Source: Aneurinibacillus soli
GTDB lineage: Bacteria; Bacillota; Bacilli; Aneurinibacillales; Aneurinibacillaceae
Length of the DNA: 64,000 nt
Direction: 5' to 3'
Assembly: GCF_002355375.1 (NCBI RefSeq)
Contig: NZ_AP017312.1
Span: 2,311,001 to 2,375,000 of the forward strand
Shown: in pieces, positions 7,608 through 14,963 of the stretch
Numbering within the stretch: position 1 is the stretch's first letter
Layout of the letters: every line of letters starts with the position of its first letter
Notes under the pieces: generated by a model
Told to the model about the DNA's origin: nothing
Databases searched by the model: none
The model's input: the letters and a program-made list of their open reading frames with translations, nothing else
Program-made: the position numbers and the translations under genes

Positions 7608-8981
7608 TTGAGCATCAAGGATTACAAGACACCTACGGACCAACAAGCGGAAATAGCTGTACTCAGCGCCATGTTGAACAGTGAACAATGTCTGGATGAT
7701 GCATTATCGAGCATAGACGAGAACTATTTCTACTATGACGAGACGAAAAAAGCGTTCAAGGTGATCGTATCCCTCTCTACTGACACGCAGCCGAATGTGC
7801 AGAGCGTGTTAAAGCGTATGGAGACGCAGAGAGAGAAAACGTTAATCAAACGAGCTGATATGTCATTCAAGGGTGTAGAAGCGTTTAGTGCCGCCTTAAA
7901 AGACCTTGCAGACACATACCTAAAGCGAGAACAGTACTATACGGCTATGAAGATTTTGGGGATGACGCAGGATACTAACTCTCACCCAGAAGAAATCCTG
8001 TCGGTCATGGATGCTGGGATGAGTAAGGTATTTTCGAGTGATGCAAAGGACGAGATTATCGAGCCGGAGGTATATGCAACGGAAGCACTGGAACATTTTC
8101 GAGAAGTGTGCCAAGCGCCGGAGGAAGCATACGGAATACGGTTATCTATTGAGTTGCCAAATGGTCAAGTAATCGGGTTCCCGGGCATTGATGAAACGAT
8201 ACTAGGCTTACATGGTGGAGACTTAATCTTCATAGCAGCCCAGACCGGCAAAGGGAAAACAGCGGTTGCTCAGAATATTGCACGTATCGTATCCATCCAC
8301 CAAAAGTACAGGACGTACTATGAGAATACCGAGATGCGAAAACTGGAGATGGCAGCGCGGCTAGCTGCTCAACTTTCGCAGGTGCCGGCGAAGGAGATTA
8401 TGTCCGGCAGGCTTACGGGAACAGCGCAGGAGATTCAGGCAAAGAAGCAAAAGGTTGAGAAGGCGTACCAAAAAATACGAGATTCGCAGCTGTATTTATC
8501 CCGTTTGCCGAATCTTACCGTGGCAAAATCGAGGGGGCTGGCAAAGAAATTCCGTAACAAGTACGGCAGTCTGGATATGCTTGTGATCGACTATGTAGGG
8601 CGTATGAACCTAGATACGCCAGAGTTCAGCAAATTACAGGACTATCAAAAGCTTATTCGGGTAGCGAAGAAAAGCAAGGAATTGGCGATGGAGTTAAACG
8701 CACCCGTCGTTCTCTTGGGACAGTTGAATGATGATGAACAGATTGAGGGTGCAAAGGCGATGGCCAACGAATGTGATGCCGTATATTTCTTCAAACCACT
8801 CAATAGCAAAGATGAGGACCTGTTGCGGAAGTCGTTTCGTGATGAGGAGAAGGCAAAGCGAGTGACGCATAAGATCGAGAAACGGAAGGTCCGTAGAGAC
8901 GACAGTGATATTCCGATATGGTGTCATTTTGATAAGAAGCGGCAGTTTATTACGGAAGTTGTGCCGGAGATAAGGGGATGA
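7608..8981 (+). CDS. DnaB-type replicative helicase
   Basis: A 457-aa hexameric helicase. The N-terminal DnaB domain (QQAEIAVLSAMLNSEQCLDDAL) is followed by a RecA-like core with Walker A AAQTGKGKTAVAQN near residue 212 and Walker B DMLVIDYVGRM. The C-terminal part has HKIEKRKVRRDD. The start is TTG at 7608 after GGGAGAG. It unwinds DNA at the phage fork; the loader gene is immediately upstream and a primase follows at 9748. Confidence 0.95.
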   Translation: MSIKDYKTPTDQQAEIAVLSAMLNSEQCLDDALSSIDENYFYYDETKKAFKVIVSLSTDTQPNVQSVLKRMETQREKTLIKRADMSFKGVEAFSAALKDLADTYLKREQYYTAMKILGMTQDTNSHPEEILSVMDAGMSKVFSSDAKDEIIEPEVYATEALEHFREVCQAPEEAYGIRLSIELPNGQVIGFPGIDETILGLHGGDLIFIAAQTGKGKTAVAQNIARIVSIHQKYRTYYENTEMRKLEMAARLAAQLSQVPAKEIMSGRLTGTAQEIQAKKQKVEKAYQKIRDSQLYLSRLPNLTVAKSRGLAKKFRNKYGSLDMLVIDYVGRMNLDTPEFSKLQDYQKLIRVAKKSKELAMELNAPVVLLGQLNDDEQIEGAKAMANECDAVYFFKPLNSKDEDLLRKSFRDEEKAKRVTHKIEKRKVRRDDSDIPIWCHFDKKRQFITEVVPEIRG

Positions 8982-8988
8982 GATTGAA

Positions 8989-9321
8989 ATGCGAATTGAC
9001 GAAATCGAGGAAGGGATAATGTATCACAACGGAAAAGGACTGATGAGAATAGTAATTCAAGCTCCGAAGCCAGGAGAAGCCGGAAATGTCACATACAGAA
9101 AGTATGGTTCAGATAAGCTGCAGAGCTGCTGGATCACAACATTTGCAGATTGGGCGAAAGGTACTGTGCAGGAAAGAGAATTGTCATTTTCACTGAAATG
9201 CTCATGTGGAATTGAGATGGATGGATTTTTTGGAAAAGTAGGCTCTGAAGAAACGTTGCACTGCGATTGCGGAAACGTATGGAAGATTCAGCGACCGACA
9301 AACAAGCGAGTAGGTGTGTGA
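8989..9321 (+). CDS. Zinc-ribbon protein
   Basis: A 110-aa protein with two CxCG knuckles (CSCG near residue 70 and CDCG near 93) at the C-terminal end. The N-terminal half is beta-rich. Not recognised. It lies 7 bases after the helicase gene and within the replication module. Confidence 0.6.
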   Translation: MRIDEIEEGIMYHNGKGLMRIVIQAPKPGEAGNVTYRKYGSDKLQSCWITTFADWAKGTVQERELSFSLKCSCGIEMDGFFGKVGSEETLHCDCGNVWKIQRPTNKRVGV

Positions 9322-9322
9322 T

Positions 9323-9727
9323 ATGGAAAAATCGTGTGATTATTGCGGTAATAGCATGCATGTGCATTTACGAAAAATCGTTTACATGAATTGCATGGAG
9401 GTTGAGCATGTTCCAGTTTATCGGTGTTCGGGTTGCGATCACAATGAGCTTATGGATCAGGTAAAAGATGAGTTAAAGCGGCTTTTGATTCACTTGCAGC
9501 CGGAGAAAGGAACTGTGTCGTTTGCTGATTATTCTTCGTTTACACGTATGCTTTTGTCTAAATGCAATCAGGAAGCCGAGTTAGGTGTAGATGACTGGTT
9601 AGACATGTATCTGCTTGTTCTTTCGTTGAATGATGTTGAGTGGTTGAATGAAATAAAAATTAAGCTACAAAGATACAGCGCAAGTTTGGTGGTGAAACCA
9701 TCTTATATCCAGAATACAAGTGGGTAG
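9323..9727 (+). CDS. YgiT-type zinc finger protein
   Basis: A 134-aa protein from the ATG at 9323. The N-terminal CDYCGN plus VYRCSGCDHNEL is a YgiT/MqsA-type zinc finger. The C-terminal two thirds are helical. YgiT-type fingers occur in antitoxins and in orphan proteins of Bacillota; no toxin gene is next to it, so a toxin-antitoxin role is not supported. Confidence 0.6.
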   Translation: MEKSCDYCGNSMHVHLRKIVYMNCMEVEHVPVYRCSGCDHNELMDQVKDELKRLLIHLQPEKGTVSFADYSSFTRMLLSKCNQEAELGVDDWLDMYLLVLSLNDVEWLNEIKIKLQRYSASLVVKPSYIQNTSG

Positions 9728-9747
9728 ATGTAGCGGTCAACGGAGCG

Positions 9748-10764
9748 ATGAACCGTAATCGACTATGCGATATAACGAAACTTGGAGATCCAACCGGATA
9801 CCGCGATGCATACATGACATACTTTCGCTACCCAGATGAAATGGCAGTATACTTCCAGAACAATCAGCGAGAGTCGAAGGGTGGACATTGGTATCCGAGC
9901 GTCATGGGCTACAAAGGACCTGCTTACACCGATTGGATACCAATTGATATAGACGCAACAACAATCGAGGAAGCGCAGGACGGTGCTGTTCAAGCGATTG
10001 AAATACTGGAGATGTATGGGATTGACACAAACGCTTGTCGATTCTACTTTTCTGGGGCGAAAGGGTTCCATATTATGATCCCGGCTACGATGGCAGGGTT
10101 GAGGTCGGGTGATGACATTCACAAGCGATTGCTGTATCTGGTTACGAACCTGATGAGTGGTCGAGTTGATATTGACATGAAAATTTATGACAAGGTGCGG
10201 ATATTCCGTTTGCCCAACACGATTAACGGAAAGTCCAGTCTGTATAAAGTAGAGTTGTATGAGTTTGAGTTACGGAATATGAGTGTAGAACAAATTCGGG
10301 AGATGGCAAAAAATCCGCGTGAGGAACTGGATGTTGAAGAAGAGTACGAGCTGAATGAGTACCTGCATGAACTGAATCAGGCATATGAGCAGCTGCAGAA
10401 AGATGGGGCACAGCCATACGCAGGAGTGAATGGTGATAAAGCTACTATTCGTGTAAAGCTGTGCATGCATTCCATCATGCAGGGGATTCCAGAAGGAAGC
10501 AGGGATAATGCGGGGCTACGTGTGGTTACACACCTGAAGCATGCTGGACTCAATCCTAAGATGGTATGGGTTGCTTTCGATGAGTGGAACAACGGTAATA
10601 ATCCACCGTTGGATACAGATGACATGGAGCGCATTTATCGGCAGGGGATGGAGCGGGAATATGACTTCGGTTGCCGGGATGCGGTTTTGCAGGAGCACTG
10701 TGATAAGCGGTGCAAGCTGTGGAAAGAAGAGTATACAATCAATAATGTGAGTAGGAGATGGTAG
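9748..10764 (+). CDS. Archaeo-eukaryotic-type (AEP) DNA primase
   Basis: A 338-aa protein with the AEP primase core: WIPIDID (metal-binding Asp residues, near residue 71), FYFSGAKGFHIMIP near 102 and DKVRIFRLPNTINGKSS near 149. The C-terminal region has a DDMERIYRQGME segment and a Cys cluster C-x8-C-x3-C, possibly a metal site. It would make primers for the phage fork. The ATG at 9748 has only a weak ribosome site (CGGAG five bases away), and the frame is open upstream, so the N-terminus is uncertain. Confidence 0.82.
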   Translation: MNRNRLCDITKLGDPTGYRDAYMTYFRYPDEMAVYFQNNQRESKGGHWYPSVMGYKGPAYTDWIPIDIDATTIEEAQDGAVQAIEILEMYGIDTNACRFYFSGAKGFHIMIPATMAGLRSGDDIHKRLLYLVTNLMSGRVDIDMKIYDKVRIFRLPNTINGKSSLYKVELYEFELRNMSVEQIREMAKNPREELDVEEEYELNEYLHELNQAYEQLQKDGAQPYAGVNGDKATIRVKLCMHSIMQGIPEGSRDNAGLRVVTHLKHAGLNPKMVWVAFDEWNNGNNPPLDTDDMERIYRQGMEREYDFGCRDAVLQEHCDKRCKLWKEEYTINNVSRRW

Positions 10765-10766
10765 TA

Positions 10767-11036
10767 ATGGTAGATGAGAAGAAACCAAGAATACATGAAC
10801 TGAAAACTGAGCCACAGTACTTTCAGGCTGTGCTCGATGGTCACAAGCGATTCGAGATCAGGAAGAATGATCGGGATTTTAAAGTGGGCGACACACTTGT
10901 TTTGAAAGAGTACAACGCCGACGTACACGCTTTTACAGGTCGGAAGGTGGAAGTGACAGTCACATACATGACGGACTATGCACAACAGCAGGGGTATCTG
11001 GTGCTAGGAATCGGGGGGAAAGTAGAAATTGCATGA
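10767..11036 (+). CDS. DUF3850 (ASCH/PUA-like) protein
   Basis: An 89-aa protein with the DUF3850 signature: IHELKTEPQYFQAVLDGHKRFEIRKNDRDF, in pieces HELK, FEIRKNDRDF and GDTLVLKEY. The fold is an RNA- or modified-base-binding PUA/ASCH barrel; its role in phages is unclear. The ATG at 10767 is nine bases after AGGAG. Confidence 0.85.
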   Translation: MVDEKKPRIHELKTEPQYFQAVLDGHKRFEIRKNDRDFKVGDTLVLKEYNADVHAFTGRKVEVTVTYMTDYAQQQGYLVLGIGGKVEIA

Positions 11037-11257
11037 GTGACTTCGGAGACATGCTGATGGATGCTGTACCGCCACAGGAGGAAACGTTACCCGAACCGAT
11101 TGACACATGTACACCTGAGTACAAGGCGACGCTTGAGCGTGTTGTGAAAGGTGCAGAGTTTATTGCTTCACTGCCTACTGGAGATGCGCGGTACAAGCCT
11201 GCGATGGTGAAATATGACAAGCTATGCGAGGAAGCGAGGAGGTTGAGAGATACGTGA
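11033..11257 (+). CDS. Small hypothetical phage protein
   Basis: A 74-aa acidic protein, overlapping the preceding gene by 4 bases and the following gene by 4 bases (GTGA). The C-terminal half is helical (YKPAMVKYDKLCEEARRLRD). No family recognised. It lies in a run of overlapping genes that ends with the RecU-like resolvase. Confidence 0.6.
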   Translation: MSDFGDMLMDAVPPQEETLPEPIDTCTPEYKATLERVVKGAEFIASLPTGDARYKPAMVKYDKLCEEARRLRDT

Positions 11258-11664
11258 CAAAGAAGGAGAAGCGAGCGTTACGCTTGCAGATATGCCGGAT
11301 GCTGGACACAGAATGTGCAAAGTGCAAAAAGGTAGATCAGGCACTGGATGGAAAGAAAAATAGTGAACGGGACAGTGCAAAAAACCAGTTTCAGAACTAT
11401 TGTATTACAGAGTGCTCAACTGGAGAAAGACTCCGATCTATCGCTTCAGAATTAACTGGGGAAAAAATAAAACCACCAAAGAAAAAGTCATTTCTTGCTG
11501 CAACAAGACAGCGTGAAGAGTTAACACCACAAAGCTATGTAGCTGACAAAGAGAAGGGCATGAAAGATTGGCAGATTGCTATGCAGTACGACATTAGCAC
11601 GTCACGCTTTGGCAAGATCAAGAAATGTTGGCGCGAGCAAGGACTGCTGGAGGTAGGAGTATGA
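11254..11664 (+). CDS. Zinc-finger and HTH phage protein
   Basis: A 136-aa protein from a GTG at 11254 that overlaps the preceding stop. The N-terminal part has CAKC near residue 20 and YCITECSTGERL, the pattern of the short zinc-finger family often found in Bacillus phages. The C-terminal 45 residues (GMKDWQIAMQYDISTSRFGK) form a helix-turn-helix. Likely a nucleic-acid-binding protein; role unknown. Confidence 0.6.
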   Translation: MTKKEKRALRLQICRMLDTECAKCKKVDQALDGKKNSERDSAKNQFQNYCITECSTGERLRSIASELTGEKIKPPKKKSFLAATRQREELTPQSYVADKEKGMKDWQIAMQYDISTSRFGKIKKCWREQGLLEVGV

Positions 11665-12179
11665 GTCATGCGAACCGAGGTATGGCCTTCGAAAAACTAC
11701 TCGACTACACCAATAAGATGTATGAAAACGCAGGAATGGCACTGATTAATAAGCGACCAACACCAGTGAAAATTATGGGCCAGAATAGTCGCGGTATGAT
11801 ACATGGTTATCTGGAGAAGCCATCAACCGTTGATTATGATGGCGTGTGCAAAGGCAGAGCTATCGTATTTGAGGCGAAAAGCACGAAGGAGTTAACGCGC
11901 TTTCCGCTGGGTAATATCCATGAGCACCAGGTCGAATATATGAGGAAGTGTCATAAGTGCGGTGCAATTGCTTTTCTGTTAGTAGAGTTTGCTGCGCATC
12001 AAACGGTATATCTACTTCCGTACACACTATTGGCGCAGTATTGGGAAAAGGCGAAGAATGGCAAGCGGGGAACAAAGAGTATTCCGTTACAGGAGATGGA
12101 TGTGTACGCTTATCAGGTGAATAAAGGGCGTGTGCCAGTAGATTATCTGACGGTTGTGGAGAAAGTTTGGAGCATGTAG
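11661..12179 (+). CDS. RecU-like Holliday junction resolvase
   Basis: A 172-aa nuclease of the RecU family. The signature NRGMAFEKLL, HGYLEKPSTVDYDGV and IVFEAKST carries the acidic and Lys catalytic residues of the restriction-like fold. Phage RecU proteins cleave branched DNA formed in replication and recombination. The start overlaps the preceding stop (ATGA). This is the last gene of the first long transcription unit. Confidence 0.88.
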   Translation: MSHANRGMAFEKLLDYTNKMYENAGMALINKRPTPVKIMGQNSRGMIHGYLEKPSTVDYDGVCKGRAIVFEAKSTKELTRFPLGNIHEHQVEYMRKCHKCGAIAFLLVEFAAHQTVYLLPYTLLAQYWEKAKNGKRGTKSIPLQEMDVYAYQVNKGRVPVDYLTVVEKVWSM

Positions 12180-12199
12180 AAAATTTTTTCGAGTTTGGC

Positions 12200-12236
12200 T
12201 GAAAAAATACAAGGATAGCCCGTATAGGGTATGTGA
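12200..12236 (+). promoter_or_regulatory. ECF-like phage promoter motif, copy P2
   Basis: TGAAAA (12200-12205), 15 bp, CGTATA (12221-12226), then GGGTATGTGA. It lies 52 bp before the metallopeptidase gene. Confidence 0.7.
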
Positions 12237-12277
12237 GGGTAAAAACGATACAAACCTCAGAACAGGAGATGACATGC

Positions 12278-12793
12278 ATGAGTGATGTGTATTTTGAAGA
12301 AGCACCGGAAGTACAGGAGATTTCTGGGCGCTTGATTGACCAGCACCATCCACATATGCAGGATGCAAAGGAAGTGATCGGCTACCGTTTTCGCTGCGGT
12401 CAGAGCGATTGGGCAGGTAAAGCAAAGAAATTGACGGCTTTTGAACGGTTTGAGACTGGTTTTATGCTCATGGTATTCATAAACAAAGAAGCATGGACAG
12501 CACTAAGTGAAGCCCAGCAAGTTGCTTTAGTTGACCATGAACTTTGTCACTTCTCGCGTAAAAGTGAACGGATATATGACAAGGAGAAAGAGGAGTGGGT
12601 AGACAAGTGGCTGCCGAAAGAAGATCCGTCTAACTGGGTGATTCGGGAACACGATGTGGAGGAATTCAGCGATATAATTAAGCGGCATGGTCTCTGGGAG
12701 ACGGGGATCGAGAAGTTTGCGTCTGTGGTTCGTAATGCTGAGCATCAAATGGATTTGGATGATATAGAACGAAATTTACGTGTTATTAAATAA
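12278..12793 (+). CDS. Phage metallopeptidase
   Basis: A 171-aa protein with the zinc-protease motif HELCH (HExxH, near residue 87) and a later acidic HDVEEFSDIIKRHGLW. It matches the putative phage metallopeptidase family (PF18894 type). The substrate is unknown. The start is the ATG at 12278, nine bases after CAGGAG, in the phage's stereotyped start context. It is expressed as a short unit between promoter P2 and the hairpin at 12797. Confidence 0.85.
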   Translation: MSDVYFEEAPEVQEISGRLIDQHHPHMQDAKEVIGYRFRCGQSDWAGKAKKLTAFERFETGFMLMVFINKEAWTALSEAQQVALVDHELCHFSRKSERIYDKEKEEWVDKWLPKEDPSNWVIREHDVEEFSDIIKRHGLWETGIEKFASVVRNAEHQMDLDDIERNLRVIK

Positions 12794-12796
12794 TGT

Positions 12797-12837
12797 GTAC
12801 AAGCCTGCTAGCGGTATAAATGTTAGCAGGCTTGTAC
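12797..12837. repeat. 14-bp perfect inverted repeat
   Basis: GTACAAGCCTGCTA (12797-12810) and its exact reverse complement (12824-12837) with a 13-nt loop. No T-run follows in either direction, so this is not a standard terminator; it could be an RNA stem protecting the transcript end or a binding site for a dimeric protein. Confidence 0.7.
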
Positions 12838-12918
12838 TGCGATACGCAGCAAGAGACACCCAAAGAACCTGCTTTGTTAACACAAAAATATTAAATTGTA
12901 AGGCAGGGAGGATATAGG

Positions 12919-13362
12919 ATGAGTCAGTCGTTCTTACCGGAAATTGATAGAAAAGCCACGAAAAAAAGAGTGGAAGAAGTGTTGGAGACAGTACGTATCT
13001 ATAGGCGAGTTGGATTTGTGCGCCGGGAAATAAATAATGTATCGAATTATGAGTCTCAGTTCAGCAGTAAAACCAATAAGATAGATAAACCTGTAGAAAA
13101 TTGTGCGATCTGGAATGTGGAGCATGAAGGTAAAATTGTCGAGTTGTCTAACCGTATCGAGTTTGCTGTAAATAAATTACCACAAAGACAAAAAGAGATT
13201 ATAGAAAAGCGATACCTGGGTGAAGAAAGCAATTTTGACTATCTGGTTGCTAATGAAGTTAGGCTGAGTGAGCGTACATACAGACGTGAGAAATCACGTG
13301 CGATTTATATATTAGCGTTAATGCTAAAGTTAGAGGTTCTAGAAAATGCAGGCGATAAATAG
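12919..13362 (+). CDS. ArpU-family late transcription regulator
   Basis: A 147-aa protein. It opens with LPEIDRKATKKRVEEVLE and has a sigma region 4-like C-terminus (NKLPQRQKEIIEKRYLGE, then LSERTYRREKSRAIYILA). This is the ArpU/autolysin-regulator type that switches on packaging, tail and lysis genes in Bacillota phages. It normally stands just before the terminase genes; here it stands before tail-fibre-like genes. The start follows GGGAGGATATAGG. Confidence 0.88.
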   Translation: MSQSFLPEIDRKATKKRVEEVLETVRIYRRVGFVRREINNVSNYESQFSSKTNKIDKPVENCAIWNVEHEGKIVELSNRIEFAVNKLPQRQKEIIEKRYLGEESNFDYLVANEVRLSERTYRREKSRAIYILALMLKLEVLENAGDK

Positions 13363-13372
13363 ATAGTGCAGC

Positions 13373-13404
13373 ATGACCGGATGTTGACCGAAACATGACC
13401 GGAT
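13373..13404 (+). promoter_or_regulatory. TGACCG repeats at 11-bp spacing (late promoter region)
   Basis: GACCG occurs three times, starting at 13375, 13386 and 13397, so exactly one helical turn apart. The outer two are identical over ATGACCGGAT. Such GACCG arrays are typical after ArpU genes and probably bind the regulator in front of the late promoter. Binding is inferred. Confidence 0.6.
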
Positions 13405-13464
13405 TTTGGCACGCTATTCATGATTTAGCGTGTTAAGATGATATTGTCAGAAGAAAAGCAGAGA

Positions 13465-13494
13465 AGCCGTTCCTAAAAGGGAGCGGCTTTTTTT
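13465..13494 (+). terminator. Rho-independent terminator
   Basis: AGCCGTTCC and GGGAGCGGCT form a stem followed by seven T. It lies between the GACCG array and the tail-fibre-like genes, so it may act as an attenuator for the late transcript. Confidence 0.75.
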
Positions 13495-13575
13495 GCTGGA
13501 AAGGGGATGCGCTACATGTAGTGGGAGATCTGACTTTATCCCAAAACATTAACTTTAAAAAGAGGAGTGAAAAGC

Positions 13576-14271
13576 ATGTGCAAATGCAATTCAAGAGTCA
13601 ATGTCATTATTAATGAATGTTGCGATTGTGGTTCACCAGGTACAGGAAGTGATCCGTCCCATAACCACGATGATCGCTACTACACAAAAGGAGAAACGGA
13701 TACTCTACTTGCTGAAAAAGCACCGTTACATCACACGCATACAGCATCAGAAATCCAAGACTTCGTACCGGCCGTTGAACAGATTGTAAATACGTTGCCA
13801 CAAAAAGGCGCAAATGTTCAAGTAAACGGCGTTCCGGTTATTCCCCCAACGGTAAACTTCAAAAACGGTGACGGCATCGTTCTGAACGTAGAAGAACGGG
13901 GTAACGTAGCTGATATTACAGTATCATCTGACATCGAAACTACTCAGCTTACCAAACTTGGTCAGCGTGCCGGGGATACATTCATCCATCCAATCACTAA
14001 GCCAAGCGCATTACTGGATTACAGCCCGATTGAAGTACTTAAATTCGCACTGACTCAGCAGGGTGCTCAGTTGTACGCAATGGGTTTCAACAACACGGAT
14101 GCTGATCAATTCAATTTTGATCCTCTCTATACGCAATTTACAGGTGTAATGAAGCCGGTGAATCAGAAAGATTACCTGATGGAAAAGACTACATGGTCAG
14201 AATCAGGAGTGTTGTTCCAGGTCGATATTGATTCTAATGTCGCTAAATTAGAAAGCGTATTAAGCGCGTAA
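13576..14271 (+). CDS. Tail-fibre-like protein
   Basis: A 231-aa protein. The N-terminal 30 residues are Cys-rich (CKCNSRVNV, CCDCGSPG). They are followed by tail-fibre repeats HNHDDRYYTKGETDTLL and HHTHTASEIQDF, common in phage fibres and collars. The C-terminal half is beta-rich. The ATG at 13576 follows AGAGGAG. It starts the group of three virion-surface genes. Confidence 0.65.
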   Translation: MCKCNSRVNVIINECCDCGSPGTGSDPSHNHDDRYYTKGETDTLLAEKAPLHHTHTASEIQDFVPAVEQIVNTLPQKGANVQVNGVPVIPPTVNFKNGDGIVLNVEERGNVADITVSSDIETTQLTKLGQRAGDTFIHPITKPSALLDYSPIEVLKFALTQQGAQLYAMGFNNTDADQFNFDPLYTQFTGVMKPVNQKDYLMEKTTWSESGVLFQVDIDSNVAKLESVLSA

Positions 14272-14285
14272 AGGGGGAATAACAT

Positions 14286-14960
14286 ATGCCAATGCCAAAT
14301 ACAAGTGGTCAACTACGTAGTAAAATCCAAGATATGCAAATAGGCGACTATATCAAAACATACTGGACAGTAGGTAGTTGGGATGTCGAGTATTTAAAAA
14401 CAACAGGAATATATACTGAATATCCCGTAACAGGTGTTCCTTGGGCATCCAATGGATTTTTTTATTTCATAAAAGCAGATAAAGGATTATTGATCTCCGA
14501 CAGAGTCATTTTCCATACTAAATCATGGGACTTTTTAAATGGTGAAAAAGTAGTCCAAGGAAGACACTTGGTGAAATCATTTGATGGAATTCAAGGTATT
14601 ATACGCTCTCTCGGTGGAGGAAATGCCTACACAGATGCAAACGGAAATATGAGTCTTACTGATAAAGGATTAGGAGCATGGCCAACAAACAATGAATGGG
14701 ATGAATACATTGTCCGTAAAGATTATGGAACAGGAGCCGGACGAGATGACGTATGGCATTGGAATAATGTAGCTACATGGTGCCAAGAAACGCCTGTAAA
14801 TGGATTTGTTCCTTACAATGGATCATCAGCGCAAAATCCAGCTAATAACGTACGAGTTGGTAGAGGACAAGGGGGTCTAAAACATGTACTGACTCGGCTA
14901 TCAGGCGATAGTTTAAATCTATATGGATTCCGTCCAGTATTTGAATATAAGGAGGTTTAA
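14286..14960 (+). CDS. Tail adhesin-like protein, paralogue of the next gene
   Basis: A 224-aa protein sharing a domain with the protein at 14964: a start with GDYIKTYW or GDRIRCHY, a WDFLN/WDTLN strand, NEWDEYIV or NEWDQIVV, DDVWHWN or NGIWNWN, then RVGRGQGG or RVIRGGTA, and a terminal GFRPVFEY or GFRPVLVM. I infer a receptor-binding or decoration domain. It has more A+T than the replication genes. Specificity unknown. Confidence 0.6.
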   Translation: MPMPNTSGQLRSKIQDMQIGDYIKTYWTVGSWDVEYLKTTGIYTEYPVTGVPWASNGFFYFIKADKGLLISDRVIFHTKSWDFLNGEKVVQGRHLVKSFDGIQGIIRSLGGGNAYTDANGNMSLTDKGLGAWPTNNEWDEYIVRKDYGTGAGRDDVWHWNNVATWCQETPVNGFVPYNGSSAQNPANNVRVGRGQGGLKHVLTRLSGDSLNLYGFRPVFEYKEV

Positions 14961-14963
14961 TAG

